Shown: positions 43,441-52,001, counted from the stretch's first letter. The stretch: DNA of 64,000 nucleotides from Wukongibacter sp050859025 (GCF_050859025.1 NZ_CP138200.1:4774001-4838000); one strand, 5' to 3'. Notes: generated by a model from the sequence alone, not told the origin. Translations and numbers: made by a program.

Positions 43441-44463
43441 TCAATAATCAAACTTTAAAATAACTTTTTGGTTCTCAATGCTGCTATTCTCAATTAGCTC
43501 GATTGCCTTATAGATATCAGTAAATTGAAATACATGGGAAATCATATCCTTTGCAACAATTTCTCTATTGTTAAACCATTTTACAACTTCAGGAAATTTA
43601 TTGTTATGAAGCCTTGATCCTCTTACATCTAGTTCCTTTGCCATTATATTTAATTGAGCTATTTGTGAAGGCTTTTTATTAAGACCTAATACTAAAATCC
43701 TTCCTGCGGTAGTTACATAATCAAAGGCATTTTCAAAGGACGCAGTTGTGCATACAGCATCTATTACTACTGGAACTCCTTCATTATTTGTTTCCTTCAT
43801 TATTATCTCTTTAACGTCTTCAATTCCAGCATTAATTACTAAATCGGCTCCTAATTTCCTTGCCTTTTCTAATCTTGATTCAGTTAAATCTGATATGATG
43901 CATTTTGCACCTATCTTCTTAGCTACTTGTAAAACGCACTGTCCTACTGGTCCAGCTCCCATAATAAATACTGTATCATCCTTTGTTAATTCACCTCTTG
44001 AACAAACCTGAGCTCCTATTGTAAATGGTTCTATCATCACTGCCTCTTCCCAGGGTAAATCTTTTGATAGTACGTGTAAAGAATCTTCTGGAACAACCAT
44101 AAACTCTCTATATCCACCATCTTCATGCACTCCTCTAACCTTTAGGGACGAGCAAACATTCTGTCTTCCAATTTTACAAGCATAACATTTGCCACAACTA
44201 ACTACTGGGTCTACAATTACATGATCTCCAGACTTGATCTTTGAAACATCCTCACCTATCTCTTCTACAATACCTACTACTTCATGACCAATAACTCTTG
44301 GGTATGTTGCTACTGGTGATGTGCCATGATAAATGTGCATATCAGAACCGCATACCCCAGCAGCTTTAACCTTTACTAATACCTCTTTACCTGTTCTAAT
44401 CTCTGGTTTTTCAACGTCACATATTTCAATCTTAAAGGGTTCAGTAACTTTAATCGATTTCAT
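43441..44463 (-). CDS. Zinc-type alcohol dehydrogenase, RspB/LgoD-like, probable hexonate dehydrogenase
   Basis: A 340-residue medium-chain dehydrogenase. VCGSDMHIYHG and GHEVVGIVEEIGEDV carry catalytic-zinc ligands, and CGKCYACKIGRQNVCSS has the four cysteines of the structural zinc. FIMGAGPVGQCVLQVAKK is the NAD motif. It resembles RspB and L-galactonate or L-gulonate 5-dehydrogenases. Beside UxuB and UxuA the most economical role is oxidation of L-gulonate to D-fructuronate, or of L-galactonate to tagaturonate; this is inference. The start follows ATGAGGTG. A partial GntR site lies about 30 bases upstream, suggesting a secondary promoter in the operon. Confidence 0.85.
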   Translation of the reverse strand: MKSIKVTEPFKIEICDVEKPEIRTGKEVLVKVKAAGVCGSDMHIYHGTSPVATYPRVIGHEVVGIVEEIGEDVSKIKSGDHVIVDPVVSCGKCYACKIGRQNVCSSLKVRGVHEDGGYREFMVVPEDSLHVLSKDLPWEEAVMIEPFTIGAQVCSRGELTKDDTVFIMGAGPVGQCVLQVAKKIGAKCIISDLTESRLEKARKLGADLVINAGIEDVKEIIMKETNNEGVPVVIDAVCTTASFENAFDYVTTAGRILVLGLNKKPSQIAQLNIMAKELDVRGSRLHNNKFPEVVKWFNNREIVAKDMISHVFQFTDIYKAIELIENSSIENQKVILKFDY

Positions 44464-44492
44464 AATTTTTCACCTCATAGTCTCAAGTATAT

Positions 44493-44505
44493 TACCATAC
44501 TAGTT
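44493..44505. promoter_or_regulatory. Degenerate GntR site before the dehydrogenase gene
   Basis: On the minus strand AACTAGTATGGTAAT matches the TAGTATACTA palindrome with two changes in the right half. It sits between dctM and the dehydrogenase gene. Confidence 0.45.
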
Positions 44506-44584
44506 GTTTTAAAAAAAATCAAATTTTTATAATTATTATTAGAAATTTATTTATAAAGGAGTTATTACAGTTTCTATATAGCTC

Positions 44585-45862
44585 CTATTTTCCATATAAT
44601 AGATTTGGTAAAAATAAGCTTATTTGTGGTATAAATGTTACTAGCATCAGCACCACTATACTAACTAATAAGAAAGGTAGTATAGCCTTTGATATTTTCC
44701 CTAATGATATTTTTCCTATACTAGAAGCAACAAATAAACATACTCCAACTGGTGGAGTTGTTAACCCAATTACCAAATTTAGTACCGCAATAATAGCAAA
44801 TTGTATTGGACTTACTCCAACTGCTACAACAACCTTTAATAAAACAGGAAATAAAATCAGTAATGCTGAAATGGTTTCCATGAAGGTTCCTACAAATAGA
44901 AGTAATAAATTTACTAAAATCAATATTACATATTTATTATTTGATATACTAAGCATTGCATCGGCCACCATCTGAGGAATCTGCTCACTTGCCATAATCC
45001 AAGCAAAGAGAGATGCAAATCCAACAAGGATCATTATAGATGCCGTTGTCACCATTGATTCTACAAATATCTCTGGCAGTTCTTTTATAGAAAGTTCTTT
45101 GTATATAAATAGACCTACAAATAAAGCATATACAACGGCTACTGCAGAAGCCTCTGTGGGAGTAAATATCCCACCTAGGATTCCTACTAATATAAGTACG
45201 GTCATAAGAATTGCCCAGAATGCACCGTAAAAAGATTTTCCTATTTCCTTGATACTCTTTTTAGTTCCCTTCGGATGTCTTCTTTTTACTGATATATAAT
45301 AAGAAACAATCATAAGTCCAATTCCAAGTAATAGTCCTGGTATAGCACCAGCGACAAAAAGCTTACTAACTGATATTCCTGTCAGGGTTCCTGCAATAAT
45401 CATAGGTAAGCTTGGTGGAATAATTGGCCCTACTGTAGATGATGAGGCTGTAACTGCTGCTGAAAAATCAACCTCATAGCCTTCCTTCTCCATAGCAGGA
45501 ATCATTATAGCTCCAATTGATGCGGTATCTGCCAGGGCTGTTCCGGATATTCCTGCAAATAACATGGATGCTCCAATATTTGCAAGGCCAAGACCTCCCC
45601 TTATATGGCCTACTAAGCAATTAGAAAAATCAATAATTCTTTCTGTAATTCCGCCTCTGTTCATTAAATTTCCAGCCAACACAAACCCAGGTATACAAAG
45701 AAGTACAAAAGAATCTATTCCAGTATACATTTTTTGAGGAATGATTATTAAAGGTATGTCAGCTGAAAGAACATATATAAAAGAGGATATTCCCAATGAA
45801 AAGGCTACTGGTACACCTAAAAACAGTAAAACCAAGAAGCTAAAAAATAAAACTAATACCAT
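44585..45862 (-). CDS. TRAP transporter large permease (DctM type)
   Basis: A 425-residue permease with about twelve membrane helices, the channel subunit of a sodium-driven TRAP importer. IPQKMYTGIDSFVLLCIPGFVLAGNLMNRGGI and SMLFAGISGTALADTASIGAIMIPAM are highly conserved DctM segments, as are GTFTPTEA-like GGIFTPTEASAVAVVYA and LNLVIGLTTPPVGVCLFV. It works with DctQ and DctP encoded upstream. The start ATG is 11 bases after AGGAG, 18 bases past the dctQ stop. Its substrate is presumably the hexonate or hexuronate used by the neighbouring enzymes. Confidence 0.93.
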   Translation of the reverse strand: MVLVLFFSFLVLLFLGVPVAFSLGISSFIYVLSADIPLIIIPQKMYTGIDSFVLLCIPGFVLAGNLMNRGGITERIIDFSNCLVGHIRGGLGLANIGASMLFAGISGTALADTASIGAIMIPAMEKEGYEVDFSAAVTASSSTVGPIIPPSLPMIIAGTLTGISVSKLFVAGAIPGLLLGIGLMIVSYYISVKRRHPKGTKKSIKEIGKSFYGAFWAILMTVLILVGILGGIFTPTEASAVAVVYALFVGLFIYKELSIKELPEIFVESMVTTASIMILVGFASLFAWIMASEQIPQMVADAMLSISNNKYVILILVNLLLLFVGTFMETISALLILFPVLLKVVVAVGVSPIQFAIIAVLNLVIGLTTPPVGVCLFVASSIGKISLGKISKAILPFLLVSIVVLMLVTFIPQISLFLPNLLYGK

Positions 45863-45880
45863 CTTCTATTTTGCTCCTCT

Positions 45881-46357
45881 CTAACTTTTCTTTTTAAAAT
45901 CTATTACTAAGTCAAATACTCTTTTGAGTCCATATACTCCAATAAAAAATGGTGCTATAAACATAGCCGAAAAGGGTAGAGACATCGGTACTCCTAAGCT
46001 CGGAGACCTTTGAATTGTTCCTAATTTTATAAAATCTATTGCATGATATGCAACCATCATTATAAATGCGAATACAGCTATATCTACAATTAATTCTAGG
46101 ATTTTCTTTAGTGTTCTGGGTAAAAGACTAGTTATAGTATCAACCCTGACAAATTCTCCTTTTTTCATTCCAATAGGTGCCGCAAAGGCAACAGAAGTTA
46201 TAAATAAAATTCTTGATAATTCTTCTGTCCAAGATGGGGCCTTAGGAAGTGCAAATCTAGAAAACACTTGAAGCAACACGACAAGAATCATTGCTAAAAC
46301 ACAAAAAAAAGTCACACCTTCAAACAACTTATCCATAGGCTTAAAAAGCTTTTTCAA
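45881..46357 (-). CDS. TRAP transporter small permease (DctQ type)
   Basis: A 158-residue subunit with four membrane helices (about 15-36, 50-68, 90-110, 125-147). LLQVFSRFALPKAPSWTEELSRILFITSVAFAA is the DctQ hallmark. The open frame reaches 46435, but that stretch runs through a hairpin. TTG 46357, nine bases after GAGGTG, is more likely and gives the usual family length. A C-family repeat and a hairpin separate it from dctP, so the stoichiometry of DctP to DctQM may be set by RNA processing or partial termination there. Confidence 0.85.
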   Translation of the reverse strand: MKKLFKPMDKLFEGVTFFCVLAMILVVLLQVFSRFALPKAPSWTEELSRILFITSVAFAAPIGMKKGEFVRVDTITSLLPRTLKKILELIVDIAVFAFIMMVAYHAIDFIKLGTIQRSPSLGVPMSLPFSAMFIAPFFIGVYGLKRVFDLVIDFKKKS

Positions 46358-46392
46358 TTCTATTTTCACCTCTTCAACACATAAATTTCTAG

Positions 46393-46416
46393 ATCGTCTA
46401 AAAAATATTAGACGAT
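46393..46416. repeat. Hairpin between dctP and dctQ
   Basis: ATCGTCTA and TAGACGAT form a perfect 8-bp stem around an 8-base AT loop, 7 bases from C copy 4 in the dctP-dctQ gap. It lacks a clear T-run and may be an RNA-processing or stability element. Confidence 0.5.
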
Positions 46417-46422
46417 TTAGAA

Positions 46423-46529
46423 CTATAGAAATCACAGTAAATCTTTTACATTTCGATTCCCCAAATATCCTAGAAACATTGGCTATTTGAAAAACCGAAA
46501 TGTAGATTTATAGGTGCGTTCTATATATA
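46423..46529. repeat. Palindromic repeat family C, copy 4, inside the TRAP operon
   Basis: On the minus strand it reads TTATATATAGAACGCACCTA and continues TAAATCTACATTTCGG, closely matching copy 2, and ends CTGTGATTTCTATAG. It begins one base after the dctP stop codon. It would form a long hairpin in the operon mRNA between the genes for the binding protein and the permeases. Confidence 0.85.
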
Positions 46530-46530
46530 A

Positions 46531-47577
46531 CTATTTTACTTCTTTAATTCTTTGATACAAGTCAAACTGCTCTTCAGTTAAAGTATCCTTTAGAGCTGTT
46601 TCAACCTTTGTTTTAAATGCTTCTTGATCTACATCAACAAAAGTCATTCCTCTTTCTTGTAACAGCTTCGTTAGCTTTTCTTCATCTTCTAAGAATAACT
46701 TATGCTCATATTCTTGAGCTTCCTTCGCTGCTTCTTTAACTACAGCCTTTAAATCTTCAGGTAATTTTTGCCATTGTTTTTCACCAATTAAAACGTAAAT
46801 CCAAGATCTTACATGTGCAGTTTTATTTACATTCTTTTGCACTTCATAGAATCCCGCACTATTGATTAAGGCTAATGGATTCTCCTGTCCCTCAACAGTT
46901 CCCTGCTGTAATCCAGTAAATACTTCTGAGAATGCCATCGGAGTAGGCTTTGCTCCTAAAGCTTCCCATGATTTAACAAATATCGGTACATTGGGAACCC
47001 TTAGAATCATTCCCTTTAAATCTTCTGGAGTTTTTATAGGTCTATTTGATGTTAAGTATCTTGGTCCTCTTTCATACCAGAATAATGGTCTTAAACTAGC
47101 CTTATCAATGATTTCTTTTTCAATTTCTTGTCCTATTTCTCCATCTACAACATTTCGTAAGTGTTCTGAGTCTCTTATTACATAAGGAGCAGCCATAACA
47201 CCTACCTTTGGTGCCCAGTTCTGTAGAGTTTCACCAGAAATAACCATATCTGCAGTTCCTGCTTGTACTCCTGTTATATTGTCCATTTCATTTCCTAATT
47301 GCTCATTTGGATAAACCTTTACTTCTATTCTTCCATTTGATTTTTCATTTACTAATTCAGCGAACTTTATAGCACCCTTGTGCCAAGTATTCTCCTCGTC
47401 TGCTGCATGTCCTAATTTGAAAACAAATTTTTCTTCCTCTGCCTTTGCTTCTTCCTTAGTATTTGATTCTGAATCTGAAGAAGGTGCTTCTTCTTTTGCT
47501 CCACATGCTGCAAGTGCAACTACGGATAAAATAAGTACTAGAAATAACGCTAAAAACTTAGTAAAACTATTTTTCAT
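46531..47577 (-). CDS. TRAP transporter solute-binding protein (DctP type)
   Basis: A 348-residue exported lipoprotein. The signal peptide ends LAAC (Cys25). The mature domain has FKLGHAADEENTWHKGAIKFAELV, VYPNEQLGNEMDNITGVQAGTADMVI, the substrate arginine segment LKGMILRVPNVPIFV and MAFSEVFTGLQQGTVEGQENP. It captures the substrate outside the cell for the DctQM permease. The conserved Arg in the MILRVP stretch binds a carboxylate, in keeping with a sugar acid. It is the first gene of the island operon; a GntR palindrome lies about 120 bases upstream. Confidence 0.93.
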   Translation of the reverse strand: MKNSFTKFLALFLVLILSVVALAACGAKEEAPSSDSESNTKEEAKAEEEKFVFKLGHAADEENTWHKGAIKFAELVNEKSNGRIEVKVYPNEQLGNEMDNITGVQAGTADMVISGETLQNWAPKVGVMAAPYVIRDSEHLRNVVDGEIGQEIEKEIIDKASLRPLFWYERGPRYLTSNRPIKTPEDLKGMILRVPNVPIFVKSWEALGAKPTPMAFSEVFTGLQQGTVEGQENPLALINSAGFYEVQKNVNKTAHVRSWIYVLIGEKQWQKLPEDLKAVVKEAAKEAQEYEHKLFLEDEEKLTKLLQERGMTFVDVDQEAFKTKVETALKDTLTEEQFDLYQRIKEVK

Positions 47578-47699
47578 TTCCTATTCCTCCCTTTTTACTT
47601 TAGCTTTTGATATGATTCTAAAAAAATGCAAACCTTTTCTCGATATAAAAAATAATAGCAAGGTGCAAATGATTTAGAATCCCTAGTCGAATTTTGTAA

Positions 47700-47711
47700 C
47701 TAGTATACTAG
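47700..47711. promoter_or_regulatory. GntR operator before dctP
   Basis: CTAGTATACTAG is a 12-bp perfect palindrome sharing the TAGTATACTA core with the site before the GntR gene. It lies in the 47578-47891 gap. No clear -10/-35 pair could be chosen for dctP. The stretch 47830-47880 has short GC-richer inverted segments (GGGGCATCGAACCCC) of no assigned role. Confidence 0.72.
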
Positions 47712-47892
47712 AATATTAACATATCTTTTATTTTTGTTCAAGCATTTTTATCTCTAATATTATTTGTTATTTCTTTAACAATAAAATGTTTAATCTAACC
47801 TTCTATATTACTTTATCCCAAATAAAAACTCAGGGGCATCGAACCCCTTCGTTTTGGTCAGATTTCTCTTCGAGAAATGACCTCAATAAAAA

Positions 47893-47916
47893 AAATCTAG
47901 ATTACAGTCTAGATTT
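47893..47916 (-). terminator. Terminator overlapping the ThrE-type stop codon
   Basis: On the minus strand AAATCTAGA and TCTAGATTT pair around a 6-base loop followed by a T-run. The stop codon of the preceding gene (47902-47904) lies in the loop, so the hairpin uses coding sequence. Confidence 0.8.
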
Positions 47917-48348
47917 TTTATGATTTTGGCTCTTTTTTATTTTAGCAACAGAAGTCACAAGAATTATCCCTACTGAAATAGCTCCACTGTTGAACACTGC
48001 CTCAGTTCCTAATCTCGCCGCCTCATAGAACTCTTGATTTATAAGCTCAACCATAGAAAGATATATTATATATCCAGGAACTAAGGGTACAATTCCTGGT
48101 ATCACAAAGGTAGTAACAGGTTTTTTATCTATTCTTGCAAATATCTCTCCCAAAATCCCAACAATAGTTGATGCTACAAAGATGGAAAATGCTGAAGATA
48201 AAGTAAGCTCCTTTATATACATATATATCGTCCATCCAATACCACCAGTTAATCCAGCATAAAAAATGGATTTCTTAGGAACATTAAATAGAACTGAAAA
48301 ACCTACAGTAGATATAAGCGAAAAAATAAAGTGATTAAAATATATCAC
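47902..48348 (-). CDS. Threonine/serine exporter, C-terminal half (DUF3815)
   Basis: A 148-residue protein with four membrane helices, equivalent to the C-terminal part of ThrE or to YjjB. Typical pieces are YAGLTGGIGWTIYMY, STIVGILGEIFARIDKKPVTTFVIPGIVPLVPG and NSGAISVGIILV. It pairs with the next gene to form a split amino-acid exporter in the inner membrane. GTG 48348 overlaps the TAG of the upstream gene by one base and follows GGAGG, so the two are translated in concert. The frame reaching 48378 includes upstream coding sequence and is not the likely start. Confidence 0.88.
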   Translation of the reverse strand: MIYFNHFIFSLISTVGFSVLFNVPKKSIFYAGLTGGIGWTIYMYIKELTLSSAFSIFVASTIVGILGEIFARIDKKPVTTFVIPGIVPLVPGYIIYLSMVELINQEFYEAARLGTEAVFNSGAISVGIILVTSVAKIKKSQNHKKSRL

Positions 48349-49121
48349 TAGAACACACCTCCAAATAAGTGTATCCAAAGTTTAAGAACAGTACCTACTC
48401 CAACAGCAATCGATACAGCTATTAGAATTGCTTCGGCCACTCTAGTTACACCTGCTATTAAGTCTCCCGATATAAAGTCTCTAAGTCCATTAGTTAATGC
48501 CACTCCCGGTACAAGAGGCATAATAGAACCTACTATTATCATATCAATACTATTTCCGATACCAATAGCTTTTGAAAAAAGAGCAAGGAATGATATCAGG
48601 GCTCCACTAGTAGCATTGGCGAGAAAACCAGTACTACTAAGCTTCTCAATCTTCAAGTTTATAGTTATAGCAATCATTGAGATTAAAAATGCTATTACAA
48701 AATCCGAAGGACCTGCTCCAAACAATAGAGCAAAAAAAGCCGATGCAAGACCTGTAAAAAAAGTCCTAGAGGATCTTTTATATTTTCCTTCCTTATCTAT
48801 TCTGCGAAGTTCTACTAAAGCTTCTTTTGGACACATTTCAACTTCTACAAACTCCCTTGCAAAATTATTTACCTTTGAAATCTTACTTAGATTTATTGTT
48901 CTACTCGTTATTCGCTTTATAAAACTTATTCCATCAAGCCTATCATCAGAAACAAATATTCCTGTCGGAGTCACAAATGAATTTACATGCTTTAATTGTC
49001 TAGATTTGCATATTATATTTATAGTGTCCTCTGTTCTATAGGTTTCAGCACCATTCTTTAGCATAATTTCTCCTGCATAAAGGGCAATTCTTAAAATTGC
49101 TTTTTTCTCATTCTCTGTCAT
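48348..49121 (-). CDS. Threonine/serine exporter, N-terminal half (DUF1212)
   Basis: A 257-residue ThrE/YjjP-type protein. The cytoplasmic N-terminus holds the family hallmark IALYAGEIMLKNGAETYRTEDTI and SFVTPTGIFVS. Five membrane helices follow from about residue 120, with GSIMPLVPGVALTNGLRDFISGDLIAGV being strongly conserved. With the overlapping DUF3815 gene it forms a complete exporter, presumably for threonine, serine or a related metabolite. The start follows AGAGGGG. The gap 49122-49461 upstream contains no further gene. Confidence 0.9.
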   Translation of the reverse strand: MTENEKKAILRIALYAGEIMLKNGAETYRTEDTINIICKSRQLKHVNSFVTPTGIFVSDDRLDGISFIKRITSRTINLSKISKVNNFAREFVEVEMCPKEALVELRRIDKEGKYKRSSRTFFTGLASAFFALLFGAGPSDFVIAFLISMIAITINLKIEKLSSTGFLANATSGALISFLALFSKAIGIGNSIDMIIVGSIMPLVPGVALTNGLRDFISGDLIAGVTRVAEAILIAVSIAVGVGTVLKLWIHLFGGVF

Positions 49122-49461
49122 TTATGTAACCCCTCTTTATAAAGAAATATTTATCTAGGCAACCCACTTTAAAGGCTAATAAAAAATATAACGGCGTTCG
49201 TTATTTCATTTAAATTCTATTTTAATTGCTGGCGACCTTTATTGATTATATCATTTGAACAAAAACTAATAAAGGGGGTGTTCCTTAACAATAAATTTCT
49301 GCATTATCTGAAATTTCAACGAATTAATAGCTAGATCAGTACTAGAAACACCATGAAAATCTCAAAATATCAAGCTTCATTAATTTTAAAGCACCCCAAG
49401 AGTGAATCATAAAATGCATTTATGAAACAGCCACAATTTTATTAAATTTTATTAAACTTTA
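49122..49461. other. Intergenic region with a small palindrome
   Basis: 340 bases without a supported gene. ATAACG-GCGTT-CGTTAT (49188-49204) is a 6-bp inverted repeat of operator type about 70 bases before the ThrE-type gene. GGGGGTG at 49275 resembles a ribosome site but no start codon or frame follows. Confidence 0.4.
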
Positions 49462-49719
49462 TTAAGCCTTTATAAGAGATTGTTTAATATTTTTATCAAC
49501 TGCTATGATACCTGTAATTAGGTTGAACATATTTTCATGGTGTAAATTAATAAAATCCTCTATAATAGCTCTTAGGGTATTAATAATCTCTCCTATCTGA
49601 AATTCATCTAAATTGTTAAAATATTTCATAAAACGGTATTCATCATTCTCAAATCCATATATCGTAAGCTTTTTACTAGCTATATATTTTTGCCTTTTTA
49701 TTAGTGCTTTATATTCCAA
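49462..49719 (-). CDS. Small hypothetical protein
   Basis: An 85-codon frame starting at TTG 49719, giving a mostly helical, slightly basic protein with LKRQKY-like and IGEIINTLRAIIEDFINLHHENMF segments. There is no convincing Shine-Dalgarno site before the TTG. The next in-frame ATG begins MKYFNNLDEF, which would give about 54 residues. No family was recognised. It lies between the ThrE-type genes and the deoD terminator, all on the minus strand. It may be a real small gene or a remnant. Confidence 0.35.
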   Translation of the reverse strand: MEYKALIKRQKYIASKKLTIYGFENDEYRFMKYFNNLDEFQIGEIINTLRAIIEDFINLHHENMFNLITGIIAVDKNIKQSLIKA

Positions 49720-49766
49720 GTTTACAAGCTATTCTATAAAATACTAGAAGCAAAAAATAAGAAAAA

Positions 49767-49795
49767 CCACGATTGCAAATCATACGCAATCATGG
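49767..49795 (-). terminator. Terminator of deoD
   Basis: On the minus strand CCATGATTGC and GCAATCGTGG pair (one G-U) around a 9-base loop and are followed by TTTTTC. It lies 15 bases after the deoD stop. Confidence 0.88.
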
Positions 49796-49810
49796 TCTCT
49801 TTATAAATAT

Positions 49811-50521
49811 CTATTCAGCAAATTCCAGTGCAATTTCCATCATCTTAGTAAATGAGTTTTGTCTTTCTTCTGGAGTTGTCTCCTCACGTGTCAGTATATG
49901 GTCACTTACTGTTAAAATGCACAGAGCATTTACTCCGGCTCTAGCAGCATTCATGTATAATGCTGCTGCCTCCATTTCTACACCTAGCACACCCATATTA
50001 ATCCATTTCTTTATTGCCTCAGAATCGTCATTATAAAATATATCGCTTGATAGAATGTTTCCTACATGTACATCAATATTCTTCTCATCGGCGATTTTCT
50101 TGGCTTTTTCTAGCAGCTTCCATGATGCTATTGGTGCATATGTACCAGGAAAATTATATTGACTTGCATAGTTTGAATTTGTACATGCTCCCATCCCAAC
50201 GATAATGTCATATAATTTTAACTCTTTCTGCATCGCTCCACAAGAGCCAATTCTAATTAAATTTTTCACACCAAAAACATTTATAAGTTCCCAGGAATAT
50301 ATACCCATACTTGGCATTCCCATTCCTGTTCCCATTACTGAAATCTCTTTTCCTTTATATTTACCTGTGTAACCAAACATATTTCTAACTGCATTGAATT
50401 GAACTACATCATCTAAATAATTATCTGCTATGTATTTTGCACGTAGGGGATCTCCAGGTAATAGAATAGTTTCAGCGATCTGTATATTTTCTGATTTTAT
50501 ATGCGGAGTAAATTTTGCCAT
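49811..50521 (-). CDS. deoD: Purine-nucleoside phosphorylase, hexameric type
   Basis: A 236-residue phosphorylase for purine ribo- and deoxyribonucleosides. TILLPGDPLRAKYIADNYL carries phosphate-binding residues. GTGMGMPSMGIYSWELI, NLIRIGSCGA and GVEMEAAALYMNAA supply the ribose and base contacts, and the catalytic aspartate is in LTVSDHILTREET. The length and sequence are typical of bacterial DeoD. It is monocistronic with its own terminator. The start follows GAGAGGAG. It serves nucleoside salvage in the cytosol. Confidence 0.96.
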   Translation of the reverse strand: MAKFTPHIKSENIQIAETILLPGDPLRAKYIADNYLDDVVQFNAVRNMFGYTGKYKGKEISVMGTGMGMPSMGIYSWELINVFGVKNLIRIGSCGAMQKELKLYDIIVGMGACTNSNYASQYNFPGTYAPIASWKLLEKAKKIADEKNIDVHVGNILSSDIFYNDDSEAIKKWINMGVLGVEMEAAALYMNAARAGVNALCILTVSDHILTREETTPEERQNSFTKMMEIALEFAE

Positions 50522-50697
50522 TCTAAATTCTCCTCTCTTCTACTATTATTAAATTGTTTTTATATAATACAACAGTACTTCTAGTTTAGTATATTGAGAT
50601 TTATCCTTCAAGGATATATTTCATTTTTTTATTTAATGGTTATTATTTTTTAATAGTTCCCTATATTTAATGTCACTTGGCCTTTGGCTTAACAAAT

Positions 50698-51897
50698 CTA
50701 TTCCTTAACAAATTCAAGTTTTGACCTATTCAATTTAAATAAGACAAATAAATTGATAGCTATAAAAACAGGTATTAGTAACAATATATTTCTTGTGCTG
50801 TAGTTAACAGATACATATGCCCCTAACATTGGAGAAATCATCCATCCTAGACTTCCCACTAAGCCTTGAAAACCAAAAAGCTCTCCTCTTCTATCAGAAG
50901 GCGTGTTTTCAGCAGTTGTAGAGGTGATAATAGGTTCAATCCCTCCAAGAAAGAAAAACATCATACCATATAGTGGGATAAATATATATAATGAATTTGC
51001 TATCTTAAGAGTTAAAGATATAAGAAAGCTTATTAAAATCAAAGTCGTTGCTAGTTTAAGCTTATTTAATCTATCCCCTAAACGACTTAGGGTGAGTCCA
51101 GCCAACGCCGTTGCAAGTCCTGCTACACCATTAATAACTCCAGTTAGCTTAGCGGCTCCTTCTGTACTCTCTAGACTTGTTTGAACAAAAAGCGGTATAT
51201 ATGGGGAAAATACCGACCTAGTAACACGATGAAAAAATAAAACCAGTAGTAAATAAAGAATCAAAGGTGTAAAAAGTTTAAATTCATCATCACATGCTTT
51301 CAATTCTTCTTTCTGTTTTCCTATAGTAGATTTATCTTCAGAAAGCATGAATAGAACAAGAAAAAATCCAATGAGCATGAGTCCAGACCCTGCAAAGAAG
51401 CTAAACCGATAACCGAAGTACTCTGCACATATTCCTCCAATAACCGGGCCAACTGAAAATCCTATGAATGAAGACGACGACATAAAACCAAGTGCATATG
51501 ACAATCTTTCCTTAGGGGTATTTGCTGCTACAAAGGCCGTTGCAGCAGTAATAGTTCCTGTAAATAACCCCTGACTTGACCTTAAAATTACAAGCTGCCA
51601 AACATTTCTTACAAGTCCCATTCCTCCAATTACTAAAACAGCAGCCAACATTGCTCTAAGTATCATAAGCTTCCTGCCCCATTTGTCAGATAACCTTCCC
51701 CATATAGGCGACATAATAGCCATAGTAACAGCTGGGGCTGTACTCAAGATTCCTGTAAAAAGCTTAATCTGACTAGGATCAGTTACTCCCATTTCTTGGA
51801 TATAGAATGGAATAAAGGGTAAACCTAACCCAAAGCTCATGAGTGAAATAATTTGTGTGACCCAAAGTGTATAAAGATTTACTTTCCATTGCTCCAT
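50698..51897 (-). CDS. MFS transporter, multidrug-efflux type
   Basis: A 399-residue transporter with twelve predicted helices. The loop 2-3 motif reads PIWGRLSDKWGRKLMI, the classic MFS motif A, and ISTTAENTPSDRRGELFGFQG and GFSVGPVIGGICAEYFGYR resemble the drug-proton antiporter branch (MdtG/TetA-like). Substrate cannot be told. It is alone on the minus strand between deoD and the repeat cluster at 52.0-52.3 kb. ATG 51897 follows AAAGGG. Confidence 0.87.
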   Translation of the reverse strand: MEQWKVNLYTLWVTQIISLMSFGLGLPFIPFYIQEMGVTDPSQIKLFTGILSTAPAVTMAIMSPIWGRLSDKWGRKLMILRAMLAAVLVIGGMGLVRNVWQLVILRSSQGLFTGTITAATAFVAANTPKERLSYALGFMSSSSFIGFSVGPVIGGICAEYFGYRFSFFAGSGLMLIGFFLVLFMLSEDKSTIGKQKEELKACDDEFKLFTPLILYLLLVLFFHRVTRSVFSPYIPLFVQTSLESTEGAAKLTGVINGVAGLATALAGLTLSRLGDRLNKLKLATTLILISFLISLTLKIANSLYIFIPLYGMMFFFLGGIEPIITSTTAENTPSDRRGELFGFQGLVGSLGWMISPMLGAYVSVNYSTRNILLLIPVFIAINLFVLFKLNRSKLEFVKE

Positions 51898-52001
51898 AAA
51901 ATCATACCCTTTTTATTTTTTTCTTTCCATAGATAATAATAACATATTTGTCAAAGAAAAAAAGTTTAATTATATAAACAACTTTAAATTATCCTATTGT
52001 G

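Noticed and set aside
49441..49470. Short tandem ATTTTATTAAA units at the end of the small hypothetical gene
   Set aside because: Three imperfect units only; consistent with low-complexity AT sequence and not a CRISPR or iteron array.
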